Shown piece after piece: positions 42,834 through 53,484 of a DNA stretch of 64,000 bases. The notes below the pieces were generated by a model. The model did not search any database and had not been told where the DNA came from. It worked only from the letters and a program-made list of their open reading frames with translations. Source of the stretch: Peronospora farinosa (taxonomy: Eukaryota > Oomycota > Peronosporomycetes > Peronosporales > Peronosporaceae). The stretch's first letter is position 1. Each line of letters begins with the position of its first letter. The position numbers and the translations under genes are program-made. The stretch spans positions 124,001 to 188,000 of the forward strand of contig CANTFK010000986.1 of the NCBI GenBank assembly GCA_947646735.1, given 5' to 3'.

Positions 42834-43789
42834 TTGTGGTACAGAAATGTATTTACTACTTGGAACAATACACCTAATGGGTTCGGGTCCCTATTCTTAG
42901 ATTCCGTGGAGCTATTGACCAATTAAAATGGAACGTACTTCAACTTGTTGTCCAACGAGGATTTTTTTTCTATCCTCGGGAGAGAGAGATTATTCTTTGG
43001 TAGAAACTAAATTGCTAAATTATAAATTTTTGGAGGTGTAAATACGTATGTAGATCAGGGTTATTATCGATAATACCCTGATCAACGATTTAGGTTTACA
43101 ACACCGCTAGATCTTGAGGACTGAAGGATGGACAATGCAAGTTGCAAAGTGGCTCTGTGTTGCGACCAGGCAGTTTGGTTCTTATACGGCAGTCCTGCGT
43201 CCAGTATTTATGCGGCTGCGAGGAGAAGCGGTAATAAGTGAAGTGCATGCTGATGCACTAACAAATGGACGAGCTAGACTCGGTGAAATGCCAGTAGAGT
43301 GCAGCAGAAGAAGACTCGCGAGCTTTGTGCAGCAAGACGTCAACCCCGCCTGTTTTGTGTACAAAGTCAAAGTGCAGCGGAAGCAGACCGACTTGACTTC
43401 TATATGTAACTGTATCTCATGACACACGATGGAGTTGCACACATGCAACAACGTGATGGCGACCCACGCAAGACTGGAAATTCTCGAAGTTGTCTCTGCA
43501 CCAACAAAATCAGATCCTTTTGCCGGAGTCGTATGCAGCATCCGTTTCGTTTGCCTATATCGACTATTGTTGGAATGGATGGACTTCTTTCTGTTATGCT
43601 TCACTTTATCAGCATTTGCGCACGCGCTTGCAGGAAGACGCGAGATACGACAGCTTGCCAGATGGTAAGTACACCCTGGAACTTTGCATCAACACGACTC
43701 TACCTCCTTCAACCATGAAGCAAACCAACTGCCATTCACATGCCTTGCCATCCACTGCCAGCTGCCAGCGACTTCCAACTGTTGTTAAA
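42834..43789. other. Hydrolase 5' flank and copia downstream region
   Basis: The near-perfect palindrome at 43053-43083 is about 220-250 bp upstream of the hydrolase ATG. From 43801 downward the sequence may be the LTR of the copia remnant (it starts TGTTAAAATAAG on the - strand), but its other end was not found. Open frames at 43114-43422 (+) and 43604-43182 (-) are not recognised. Confidence 0.35.
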
Positions 43790-43801
43790 CTTATTTTAAC
43801 A

Positions 43802-45490
43802 CGCCTCTCTCGAGATATCCATCTCGCACATCTTCCTTCTGAACGTCCATCAACTTGGACAATCGTGCAAGACGCTTCTTGTCGAGTGCTTTCGTAAATG
43901 AATCGGCAGGATTGCCGATCGCAGCAACTTTTCCAGAATTACCTTCTTTAAATTTACCTGCTCACAACAAAGTGCCAGCGTAACTCGATATGTCTCGTAC
44001 GACGGGAGTAAGTTGGATTTGTCGCCATCACGTGTAACCTGACTGGCAATCCCAAATGTGCACCTCAACAGGAACAGTTGATGATGATTCACTTACAATA
44101 TTTAGCTTTTTAATCGTTCCATTGTAGCTTCGCATGCTGCCACATACTCAGCCTCGGCTGTTGACAAGACTATGATCGGCTGTCGCTTTGACGACCATGA
44201 TTTTGCACCACCTGCAAGCACAACAACGAAACCTTCATAACTTTTTCGATCTGCAGCATCTGAAGCCCAGTCACTATCACAGTAACCTTGGATTACAATC
44301 TTTGGATGCTGTGTCGATTGCGCACGCTTGTACACTATTTCATAATCAAGTGTTCCAGCGAGATATCGAAGTACACGTTTCACACAACCAGCGTGATTTT
44401 GGTCGGATTGGCCACAAATCGACTTAGCTGACCCACTTCATATGCCAAGTCGGGCCGCGAACATGTCAAATACATAAACAGTCCCACCGCACCACGATAG
44501 TCAAACGTCTTGTCGATGTCATCCTTCTCTTCTGCACACATGGCATCTTAACTTGTTTGCACAGCACCAATATACTCCGTGAGCTCACCTTGGTTCTTGA
44601 TCCTGTACTGCAATGCCAGCTTGCCAAATAAGTCAATTTTGACTGCTTCGTTGTTTGTTGCGCATAAAGTGTCGTCAACGTACACCAGCACCAGCATTTT
44701 CGTTCCATCCGTGTCCTGACGATAGTATAGACACGGTTCCATTGAGCAGCTTTGCTACTCATTTTCCATCATCCAAATGTGTAACTCATCATTCTACTCA
44801 CGTCCAGCTTGACGTAAGCCATACAGTGCCTTGCGCACCACATACATGTGTTTCTTACGTCTGCATGGAAATCCGGCAATTGATTCACATACTGTGGTAT
44901 CGTTAAAGCCGCATTTAAATACGCGGTGTCAATATCACCACCGTACACCTTGAGATTCAGTTCTGCCGCTAATGCGAGCGTCATTCTAAAGCTTGACATA
45001 CGTGCTACAGGAAAGAAAGTCTCAACAAAGTCAATTCCAGGCCGTTGCCAATTCCCAAGGCAACCAAGCGTGCTTTCAAGCGAATAACATATCCGTATTA
45101 ATCTGTTTTGAGTGCCCACACCCACATAACTTTAATCGCTTTGGCTTCTGATCATAAGTCAGCCGTAGGAATTTCTTCCAGTACATTCTTAAGTTGCATT
45201 GCATCCATTTCTTCACGCTGAGCTTCGTGCCAGAAATCTGCATATTTTGACCGTCCAGCGTCTCTGGTGCTTTGTGGCATTCTGACGTCACTCGCACGTA
45301 CAAACTGGCCAAACTTGTCCAGCACTCTTGCGTGTGTGTTCAAAGCAACAAAATCTTTGTACCTATTCGGCTTGTGTTGCTTTACCGCCTCTCTCAGACT
45401 TGCACGTCGTTGATACATCGCTGTATTCTCATCATTTATGTTTGATGATACATCACTATGTCGCTCCCTCTTTCGTGTATCTGCTCACCC
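43802..45490 (-). mobile_element. Ty1/copia remnant (RT-RNase H)
   Basis: On the - strand: the lead into RT (FWHEAQREEMDAMQLKNVL), RT with [31 protein letters not shown] and LVYVDDTLCATN, then RNase H with GYCDSDWASDAADRKSYEGF, VLSTAEAEYVAACEA and the tail TKALDKKRLARLSKLM ending near 43802. The sequence then continues as a possible LTR (TGTTAAAATAAG) after a purine-rich CGAGAGAGGCG. Several frame changes break it. The LINE at 45491 interrupts the 5' side. Confidence 0.8.
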
Positions 45491-46464
45491 TTACGTGGGG
45501 GACGACTTTCTTAAACTTTGTAATCCACAGGGTCGAACTCGGCTCAGTCAACATCTAGTGTGTGCACTGTTGTACGACACCGAAATTGCGGCTCTCGTCG
45601 AAGGCACACCGACGGCTAAACGAACGTCAGACAAACTCCGGTCCCATTTTAAACTTATTATTCAGAATGGGCGTTACAAGGAGGCGTATTACAGCCCGTC
45701 GAAATCGGCTAATTGGGCTGCAATCGAGCGATTTTTTTGCTCCAGACTGGTCCACAAGGTGGAATTCAGGTTAGTTCAGTACTAAGGGCTCTCTAAGGGT
45801 ACCATTGAAGACGTTCTATTCCAAATCTGCAATTGAAATTGCCGATGCCTTCGGACGTCACGAGATACTGAGAAAATTTAATTCATCAAGACGCCCATCT
45901 CTTCCATCCGCGGATCGTCGACTACTCATCCAAAATGTTCTTGGTTTTACGAAAGCCACCCGAAAACTCTGGATGGAAGCTTGGCGCCACACTCCGATCA
46001 AGTGACGACCTCTCGCATGGTGTATTCAGGAAACTCACGTGGAGACTGCGGATGAAGTTTCTGAATTGCAACTAGAGTGGCAACGTTTATGGGGTAAACA
46101 TCTAGACATCAATCAGGCCCCTATGTCTTACTGGAGCATAGGCTCATCCAGGATCGACCGGTTTTACGTGCCCCAGGACTGGGCGCGGCAAGTAATTTGG
46201 GTATCCTCGACGTCACCTCCCCTATATTCTGACCATCAACAAATCGAGCTATATCTGCGCGTCGCTCCATCAGATTGGAAACCATCCAAGCGGTATCGAC
46301 CGACGTATCCCATTCAAACTCACCAGCCGGACCGCGTCTTGGACAATTTGTTGAACGAAATGGACACTATGGGGGTTGGACACACTTCAACAGTGCAGTC
46401 TTGGGATGCTGATATTATTGAGTGCATCAACTGTATCCGAGCGGTAACTCGACGAGAAAAATAG
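45491..46464 (+). pseudogene. LINE endonuclease domain
   Basis: The end of an AP-endonuclease-like domain is visible as SYWSIGSSRIDRFYVPQDWA followed about 30 residues later by YSDHQQIELYLR, which carries the conserved SDH. The catalytic N-terminal part is largely missing. Frames at 45438-45785 and 46039-46464 differ in phase. Confidence 0.65.
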
Positions 46465-46545
46465 AGGCGGAGGATGTCCATCTGCAAAATTCACCAACGC
46501 AACCGACGGCGATTTCTTATGCGTCGTCAGTGAAATTCTGCTAAC

Positions 46546-48300
46546 ATGGAAGAAATGCGAGATGAACACCTATTTCGGATGGGCGAACATTTAGAGCGGT
46601 CGGCGGAGCGTTTAAGATGGTCTTACAAGCGAGTCGCCAATTGGGAGAGCAATCAGCGAGTAACTTCTTTGCGAGCGCGACATGGGGTGGCTTTTAAGAG
46701 ACACATATCCATTGCGGATCAGTTTGCATCTGAATGGGCACCAGTGCTCAGCTCCAGCCACCGAACCACAGCTGTGACCGAATTACCAGCTGCTCTTAAG
46801 TCGTATGCGATGATTCCGAAGGAGCAGCTCCTGACTGATATCGACAACAAACGACTCTTACGTCCAATTACAGAAGCAGAGGTGCTCTCAGGCTCAGTAG
46901 ACACGAAGCGGCCGGCCCAGATGGTTTAAACAACGATTTTTACAAGGATACATCAGCGCTGCTGGTGCCAGCTCCGGTCAAAGTCGGCAAACAAATCCTT
47001 AAGGGGGCAAGCTTGCCTTCCACATTTCTAGCAGCGCTAATTATCTTGCTGCGTAAAAAAGAATACTCGGACAACGCGATGGATTATAGACCGATATCGT
47101 TACTACAAACCAGCTACAAGGTGTTTGCCAAGGTACTGGCTACGCGATTACAGTCTATTTTACCTCACGTTATTAGTGATTCCCAACAAGGCTTTATTCA
47201 TGGGCGTAAAATGATCAAAACAGTTATGATAATGATGGCTCTCCTGTCGACTGCAAAAGAGCAAGAGGAGGTGCCAGCAGCAACTAGCCGCTGTATATTG
47301 CTGCTGGATTTTCGGAAGGCTTACGATATCCGTGGACCGAGAATTAATGTACGAGACTCTACTCCACTTTGGGTTTGACGTGCGTTTCATTGACTTAGTC
47401 CGACGAATTCACACCGGCACGACAGCCATTTTCGTCGTAAACGGTTGTCATTCCAGTCCGGTCAGGAATCCGGCAAGGGTGCCCGCTAGCACCTCTGTTG
47501 TTCTTGCTAGTCGTTGAGGTCTTGGGACTTGCACTGCAGCAGGACCCCAATCTTCACGGGCTACAAGCGCCTGGGCAGTCTGGTCAGACCCATTTCTATT
47601 CGGCATTTGTGGATGACACCACTCTATTTCTGGAAACAGCGGATCAAATCCCTCACGCTTTACAGGTTGTACGAGCATTTGGCGCTCTTTCCGGCCTCCA
47701 TGTTCAGCCGTCGAAGAGTCAGCGAATCTTTCTAAATCGGTCTGTCAAGCTCAAGCAATACGAGGGCATCGATGTCGTCCCCACGGGCGGAACAACTCGG
47801 TACCTTGGCTATGAGGTTGGAACCGGGGAATTAGTGAACAAGAACTGGGCCCAGAGGACCCACAGCATTCAAAGGCGTCTTCTTACAGCGACACGAGTGG
47901 CAACGAGCGTTGAAAATCGTGTATTACTTCTTAACTCGATCGTGCTTCCCTCTTTATTATTCACTGCAATAGTCTTTGCATTACCACGATGGGCGGAAAA
48001 GGACCTGCACAATCTTTACAAGCAATTCCTGTGGGCGCACGCGACAACGACGAAGAGCAGTCGCCACAAGGTGAATCCTGGATTGCTTGTGACGCCAAAG
48101 CAAGCGGGAGGCATCGGGCAAGCGGATGTTTCTGCAGCGGTCAAAACACAACGCATAAAGCATACAGTGACTTGGCTTACTCAGAAACCGAATAAACACT
48201 TTGATTACTGGCGGGTATGGGCCTTTCGGAGCAGTCAGGGGCCGGACGATATAATCTTGACGCCGGCTCAGGCTAAACTACGGGCATCGCCTAGTCGAGC
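46546..48300 (+). pseudogene. LINE reverse transcriptase
   Basis: RT blocks: [60 protein letters not shown] (46965-47378), then [16 protein letters not shown] (47332), and the catalytic box AFVDDTTLF (about 47597-47624) with LSGLHVQPSKS and TTRYLGYEVGTG. The catalytic Asp pair is kept, but frame changes at about 46930, 47320 and 47490 break the protein. Confidence 0.8.
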
Positions 48301-48542
48301 ACGCTCGCCAGAACAGGAACTGAAGCAAGAGCTGGGCGAACGACTCGCCCCGACCACAGACCAACACGACCAGTTGACCGCGAGGATCTGTGCTCACTCG
48401 ACGTCTTTACTTGACCGAGTTACCAGCTGGTGGGATGGGGACAAATTGGTGTTGTCGTTTATTGACCCTTTCCCAACACACCTACTGGGGTACGATGATA
48501 TGACGGAAGAAATTCAGAGGTTCTGGGCCACCTTCACATGGA

Positions 48543-49869
48543 GTGCGAACCCATATATTCGGGACCAGAGCGGCAACACGCTGTCCAGGACCAAGTATAA
48601 TAGGATTGAAGACTGCACCCTCGCACACCTTCACATCTTGCGGACGGGGCCAGCGGAATTCGTCATGCGGGTCCCTATACCTCCGGGTCCCGCTTTCGGA
48701 CGCGAAGCTTCGACGGCGGGTAACAGCCCTCCTATTGTCATCCCCGGACTTACCCATCGGGACAGAATTAAACGCGACACCGCCACTGCGCCTTCGACAG
48801 GCACCACCACAATTGAAAAGATATCGCTGGAAGATACTCGGTAAAGGCATTCTCGTGGGCAACTTAACGGAGATCGAACACGGCGAAACCCGCCCCGTCA
48901 CTTTGCACCAGGCTGGTGATGGAATCCATTGGTTTTGCCATGGATTACTGCCGGAGCTCACTGACGCTTCACCATCTGACCGACAGGCGATTGGGCGCGC
49001 TATTCGAAGAGGGGGTCTCGTATTCGAGGCGCACCCGCAGCTTCATCGGTTCCCTTGGTCTGTTCCAGACACAACGTCGAATCAAGGCCTTAGGCAAGCA
49101 AGCCTTCCGGTTTCACAAAAAAGTTCTCGCCCGTCAACTTTCGGCTCTCGTTGATCGCCTTTCACAATCGGCAACAACAGATGAATGGCAACGCGCAGCG
49201 CTCCAGCAAACACAGACGCAAGTGTGGGATCATAGTAATGGTCTCACCCTATATCAAGTCTGGACAGGGTACCGGGTAGCGACAAGACAATTAAATTTGT
49301 ATCACGCCGAGAGAATCGAACGCAATAGTTGCAAAAAGACGCCGGATTGCAGCGGCAGGAAGGAGACCATTGCCCATCTGTTTTGGGAATGTGATTGCGC
49401 TGCAGCGCTTTGGAAAAATCTCATTGGTCACTGGACCGGGCAAATCGTCACCCGCCAAGTGACCCAAAACTTTCTAGGGGCATGTGCAAGTAGACGGGTT
49501 GACAGCATACCCGAGTACCGCACAAAAATCCTAGCGGACCGATTTCAGGATGACGCCAAGAAGCCGAACGCGTCTGGATACAAATTTGGCATGTCCTCGC
49601 GACGATATGCCAAACACGAATTTGGATTGACAGGAATGCAGCCGTCTTCAAGGCTGTCACACTCCACATTCCCAGCAGCATCGCCAGTTTTTGGGCCTCG
49701 TGCCTTTGTCAGCTCCGAGCAATCGCAAAGAGGGAGCATCGAAAAATTGCGTCAGTCATACGAGGTGCCTTGCTTTATGCTTGCATTGAACTGCTTGAGC
49801 GCGATCCTAGAGAGCCACCGAGTTCTACGGTGGCTAGCCACGATATACCGTCGGGTCATTCGGCGCTGA
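48543..49869 (+). pseudogene. LINE C-terminal region with RVT-type zinc finger
   Basis: 48916-49869 encodes the C-terminal part, with GLTLYQVWTGYRVATRQLNL and then NSCKKTPDCSGRKETIAHLF followed by WECDCAAALW: a C-x-C...H-x4-C zinc-finger pattern typical of LINE C-termini. A frame change separates it from the preceding 448-codon RT frame. Confidence 0.7.
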
Positions 49870-49961
49870 TATCCTGGCTCAGGACTTTCCAGAGATCTTG
49901 CACATAGTTAACACCTTGAAAGATAGACTATCTGAACCTCTTTCTCTGTATCTGCTCACCC

Positions 49962-50196
49962 GATATCTTGTTCGAAAATTCTTGCATGTGAGTAATCGGT
50001 TTGAATTAACTGTCGACGATAACAGAGCAAGATATAAGCGTTGTGTCAAGGACAGTGTCGACGGTTGGAAAGCAAGTTTTAAGTGATGATCCGTTAATCT
50101 GGTACAGATTGGTTGTGGATAATCATGTTACGACAAACACTGTTTAAAGTTTTATTATATCATTTAACCTATTATGTAGATTCCAAGCTAGCTCTG
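49962..50196. other. Flank between LINE and inverted repeat
   Basis: If the LINE target duplication is real, this is the other side of the copia remnant at 43.8-45.5 kb, but no copia domain could be confirmed in it. A 62-codon frame (49898-50086) is not recognised. Confidence 0.3.
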
Positions 50197-50465
50197 GACC
50201 ATTCGACGGCAGCATAAAGGAATTCTGGGAAACTAGCATGAGTCAACTTTGAGCTGTAGCGAAGCAAGAGTGCCGGTGAGTCAAAATGAAAAAAAACTGA
50301 AGGTGATTGATCATCTGTCAATGCGCAATAGCCAGACAACCAGGATAGCCGTCACTATACCCGTACTACCATTAGACTCGAACGAGGAAACGGCGCTGCT
50401 TATCAAGGGGCTTAGAATCTATTAGACATCTTGCTAGTATGAAACGTTGAATGAAATCGTTTGCC

Positions 50466-51088
50466 CCACCTCCCAATTCGCGCCTTCGAGCAACAACGGC
50501 CAAGAGACGAAGACCTTCAAAGAGCCGGTCAACCGGCCTCCTCCGACCAGGGCGGGAAGTCCCTCCAACGGGAGGCCAAGGATAAGAGGGGGGAGGTTTT
50601 CCCTCTGCTGCGTGCGCTATGGAGGGCAAGCGCAGCGTGCGAACCGTAAGGGGAGCACCAACCCTGTTACCCCCGGGGGGAGAGGATCGACGACCGCGGT
50701 CATCATTCCCTCTTTCCCCAATAGTTCCTGCTATTCTACGTCAGCCTTCAAGACGCCGATTCGATCGCTGAGCGCGAATCTCGGTCCCACGAAGTGAACT
50801 TGCCAAGAACGTGAATTGATCGGCCCGTCCAGGTGCATCAGCGGTCGATCGGGACTGATCGGTGTGGTGCCCGGCGCTTGTTGCGATCATTGAGCCACTG
50901 TTTACACCTTGGGCTGGATAACCGATTCCACGTGCCCTTTTCGGAGTGTCCCCCGTGACGCCCGACGTCTCGAGCCAGCAGATTGAGCCAGCGAGGCGAA
51001 GAATGACGAAGTCCTGGTAGAAGCACTCCAGACATCTTACCAATCCTTAATGTTTGAAATAGACGGTCTGTTCTTCTCAAAAAAAAAA
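50466..51088 (+). mobile_element. Poly(A)-ended insertion (SINE or truncated LINE)
   Basis: It is absent from the matching place in the right arm (60451-60462), where the sequence runs straight through. The insert ends in ten A's (51079-51088) and is bounded by AAATCGTTTGCC (50454-50465) and AAATCATTTGCC (51086-51097), an 11 of 12 target duplication. The body is GC-rich with Gly/Arg/Pro-type frames and no recognised domain. Confidence 0.75.
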
Positions 51089-51099
51089 TCATTTGCCTC

Positions 51100-51425
51100 C
51101 TCATGTTATGAAACCTCGTAGGCCATCGAGTTTACGGCATTCCAGATCTGCGATGTCTTCGTAGCCGAGTGAGCCGAATACCTGTACGTTCTTTGGATTT
51201 GGCCTTGCATGTCTTGATCGTCGTAGATTTGGTGATTCGTTTGATGATCCATGCTGGAGTTTTGACAGCTTCAGCCTGCCACTTCTTCTCGATGCTGTCG
51301 TGATAGAAAAAACAGCGAGGTATCTCGACGAGAATCCGCGCCGCAAGTCTGTACATTTCGAGGCTTATACGATTTTGTCTTCTCGCGCTGATGCCGTTGC
51401 AAGTATCAAACTTGTCATCCAGCAA
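51100..51425 (-). pseudogene. Copia integrase fragment (left arm)
   Basis: Two - strand frames carry SIEKKWQAEAVKTPAWIIKR and then PKNVQVFGSLGYEDI followed by ECRKLDGLRGFI. This is the end of a copia integrase core (W-AEAV-TA-I-NR and then VFGSLGY). A frame change separates them. It lies 3' of the NLP in both arms. Confidence 0.65.
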
Positions 51426-51675
51426 CTGTCAACTTCGCACTTTATCACGACATAATTTACGCTATAAGCGACACGCGCTGCAAGCATTGAGAGCGCTGTA
51501 GTAAATACATGAATACATACATTCAGGGCGATCGTGTGTAAGGAAGGTCTACACCCTTCAATGTGACTACTGTACAACAATTTCAGTAAGGCTCATAGCA
51601 GAAGCATGAGTACAAGATAAGATGCTGTATTCTCGTATGATGTTAGCTACTACCTGTACACCGACAGACTTCTCC

Positions 51676-52447
51676 TCACTCAGAAGGGTACGCTTCTTCC
51701 AGGGTGGTCCAAAAGTTGTTTTCATTGATGGGCATTTGCCTGTTGCCATAGCTCGTTTGATTAAGAGCACAACGAGCCTCCTCCGTAAGTTGCTGCCACA
51801 TGATCAGATCCTGAAAGCCACCTTTAAGATCAGTGATTTCGACTTCAAAGAGAGGCATGGCCCAGTCATTCAGAAAATACCTGAGTTTTACATTCGTGCC
51901 ATCCACTGTGGGGGGTTTTGGATAAAGGTGTTTCGTGAATCTGCGATTAGGAGACGACACCGACACAGCCAAGATGTTCGGGGATACGTTGTCAGGATTG
52001 TCGACCCACAAGGCACAAGTCTGCCAGCCTTGGCGTGAAGTGGCCCATTCGTTTAAGAAGTACCATGTGTACACGATGACATATATCTCGTTGTACCAGG
52101 TTGCACGCCCGTAAATTTGAGATCCATGTTGATTTCCCTTGCAGTAATTGGCGGATTTACTATGCTCAAAAAAACCTTCGACATAACTACCATCTTTGCT
52201 CACTGCAGGGTACGGGACGCATCGACCGTTACTAATGTTGAGCATCGGTTTGAATTTAATGGCAGCCTTTTCACTGTTGTATTGGCGGGAGGCTGGGGAA
52301 ACGGTCGTATGTCGTCGGGATCGACCTTCTTCAAACTCTGGCATGAGTTCAACGATACAGCAAAACCACCTTCCTGGGCCGTTACTTGATTTACAACCGT
52401 AGAAATTCCGGCCAGAGCGACCGACACAGGAAGCCAGCGATCTTCAT
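51676..52447 (-). pseudogene. NLP with two frameshifts (left arm)
   Basis: The ATG at 52447 starts MKIAGFL, after which two extra bases shift the frame within the signal peptide. The segment VTAQEGGF...DPDDIRPFPQPPANT follows, then a one-base loss (shared with the copy at 59102) leads into the long frame 52344-51676 with YTWYFLNEW, RQGWQTCALW and GGFQDLIMWQQLTEEAR. The heptapeptide is unrecognisable (SRQGWQ). It is a non-functional NPP1-family copy, head-to-head with the NLP at 59102. Confidence 0.82.
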
Positions 52448-53096
52448 GGTATGGAATTTTTTTACTATTGACTCTTGTCCAGGATGAAAAAAGAATAATG
52501 GGATGGAGCAAAGCTGGAAAGGCGATGTCGCCAAGAAGGTAATGGTGCATCACCAAAGCGTGTTTTTAGTGTAGTAAGTAGCCTTTACGACTCTATACCA
52601 AGATTCGCTTTCTATATAAAGAACGAGTTTATCGCAAAGGCCGTGCATCAACAATTAACGAATGTTATAATCCGTACAGCAATTGCGAATCGTACGCGAG
52701 CATTTATTTGCATTGGTAAAAATATGAAGATGCAGGTTCTGCAATGTGATGTCATGCCTCGCTTACCAGCGGGCGCCATCATTCCTGACAAAGTCCGGAC
52801 ATCGTCAAATCGTTGACAGACAATTTATTTCACAAGAACAAGACCTTTACCATGAAGCTAATCTTTTGGGCTGCAGGCCACTTGTTCGTGTACCACTATA
52901 TAGTTGCCTCCTTACAGATGTCAGTTCGACTCCGTATACTAAGGCGGCGGTATACTACTTGCTCTCCTGACGACTCTACGAGCGAATCAGACGTTCACTA
53001 AAGCAGCTTTAGTCAAGGTCATGGTAAAGGAGCGGTAGCCGAAAGATGGGAAACCTGTACTATTGTCGACCATTCCAGTATTACAGCAGTTCTTTC
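52448..53096. other. NLP 5' flank
   Basis: This contains the leader of the - strand NLP (about 52448-52560) and, on the + strand, blocks shared with 29150-29430 that belong to the upstream side of the NLP at 59102. It ends with the CTTTC target duplication of the copia element. Confidence 0.5.
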
Positions 53097-53472
53097 TGTT
53101 AGAAGCTATTGTTGTTGATAGGCCGTGAAGGTCAAGGGCAATACCCTGTTACGCGGTAAGTAACAACCGTACCTGATTGACTAAACAGATTTGACGTGCT
53201 GACAGATGGGACGAGGCGACGATATCGCCACGTCGGACCATCAGGATGTTGCGACATATGGGACGAGGCGACGAGATTACCACATCGTCTTGTCGATGTC
53301 GTAACAGATGGGACGGAGCGGGATAGACGTGAACTATAGATGGTATAGTTGCAGTCGGTTTCGCATGCATGTGTAGGTATTAACGAACGAGGAAAGTTAA
53401 TGCTTAATATATTTTACTTTTACTTCTACCTCTAAGTGCACAAGTGCACCACTACTTCACTTCAATCTAACA
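53097..53472 (+). repeat. 5' LTR of the copia element
   Basis: 376 bp, TGTTAGAAGC at the start and TCTAACA at the end. It contains two copies of GGGACGAGGCGACGA about 60 bp apart (53208 and 53260) and a related GGGACGGAGCG at 53310. Confidence 0.93.
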
Positions 53473-53484
53473 GGTTATGAGCCC
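53473..53484 (+). other. Copia primer-binding site, overlapping the gag start
   Basis: GGTTATGAGCCC directly follows the LTR. It is the reverse complement of GGGCTCATAACC, the anticodon arm of eukaryotic initiator tRNA-Met. Drosophila copia and yeast Ty5 are known to use this internal part of the tRNA. The gag ATG (53477-53479) lies inside the site and pairs with the CAT anticodon. Confidence 0.75.

Larger units (their letters stand above)
45491..49936 (+). mobile_element. LINE (non-LTR retrotransposon), 5'-truncated
   Basis: Domains in order: C-terminal part of an APE-type endonuclease, RT, and a C-terminal zinc-finger region. CCTCTTTC-(T/G)-TGTATCTGCTCACCC-type sequence occurs at both sides (45467-45490 and 49937-49961, about 22 of 25 bases alike), which looks like a long target-site duplication. 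No poly(A) tail is seen. Frames change at least six times. Confidence 0.75.
50197..52540 (-). repeat. Left arm of the NLP inverted repeat
   Basis: This is the reverse complement of 59020-60725 apart from the 620-bp insert at 50466. From about 51098 to 52395 the match is almost perfect, including a 222-codon frame with no amino-acid change. Beyond about 52395, inside the NLP signal-peptide coding region, similarity drops to roughly 88%. 50197-50465 is also more diverged than the core. Confidence 0.85.

Noticed and set aside
43182..43604. 140-codon - strand frame
   Set aside because: No domain. It probably lies in a copia LTR or its flank.
53200..53330. Short repeated GGGACGAGGCGACGA motifs considered as a CRISPR-like array
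   Set aside because: Only two or three copies inside a copia LTR, duplicated in the other LTR; eukaryotic context.
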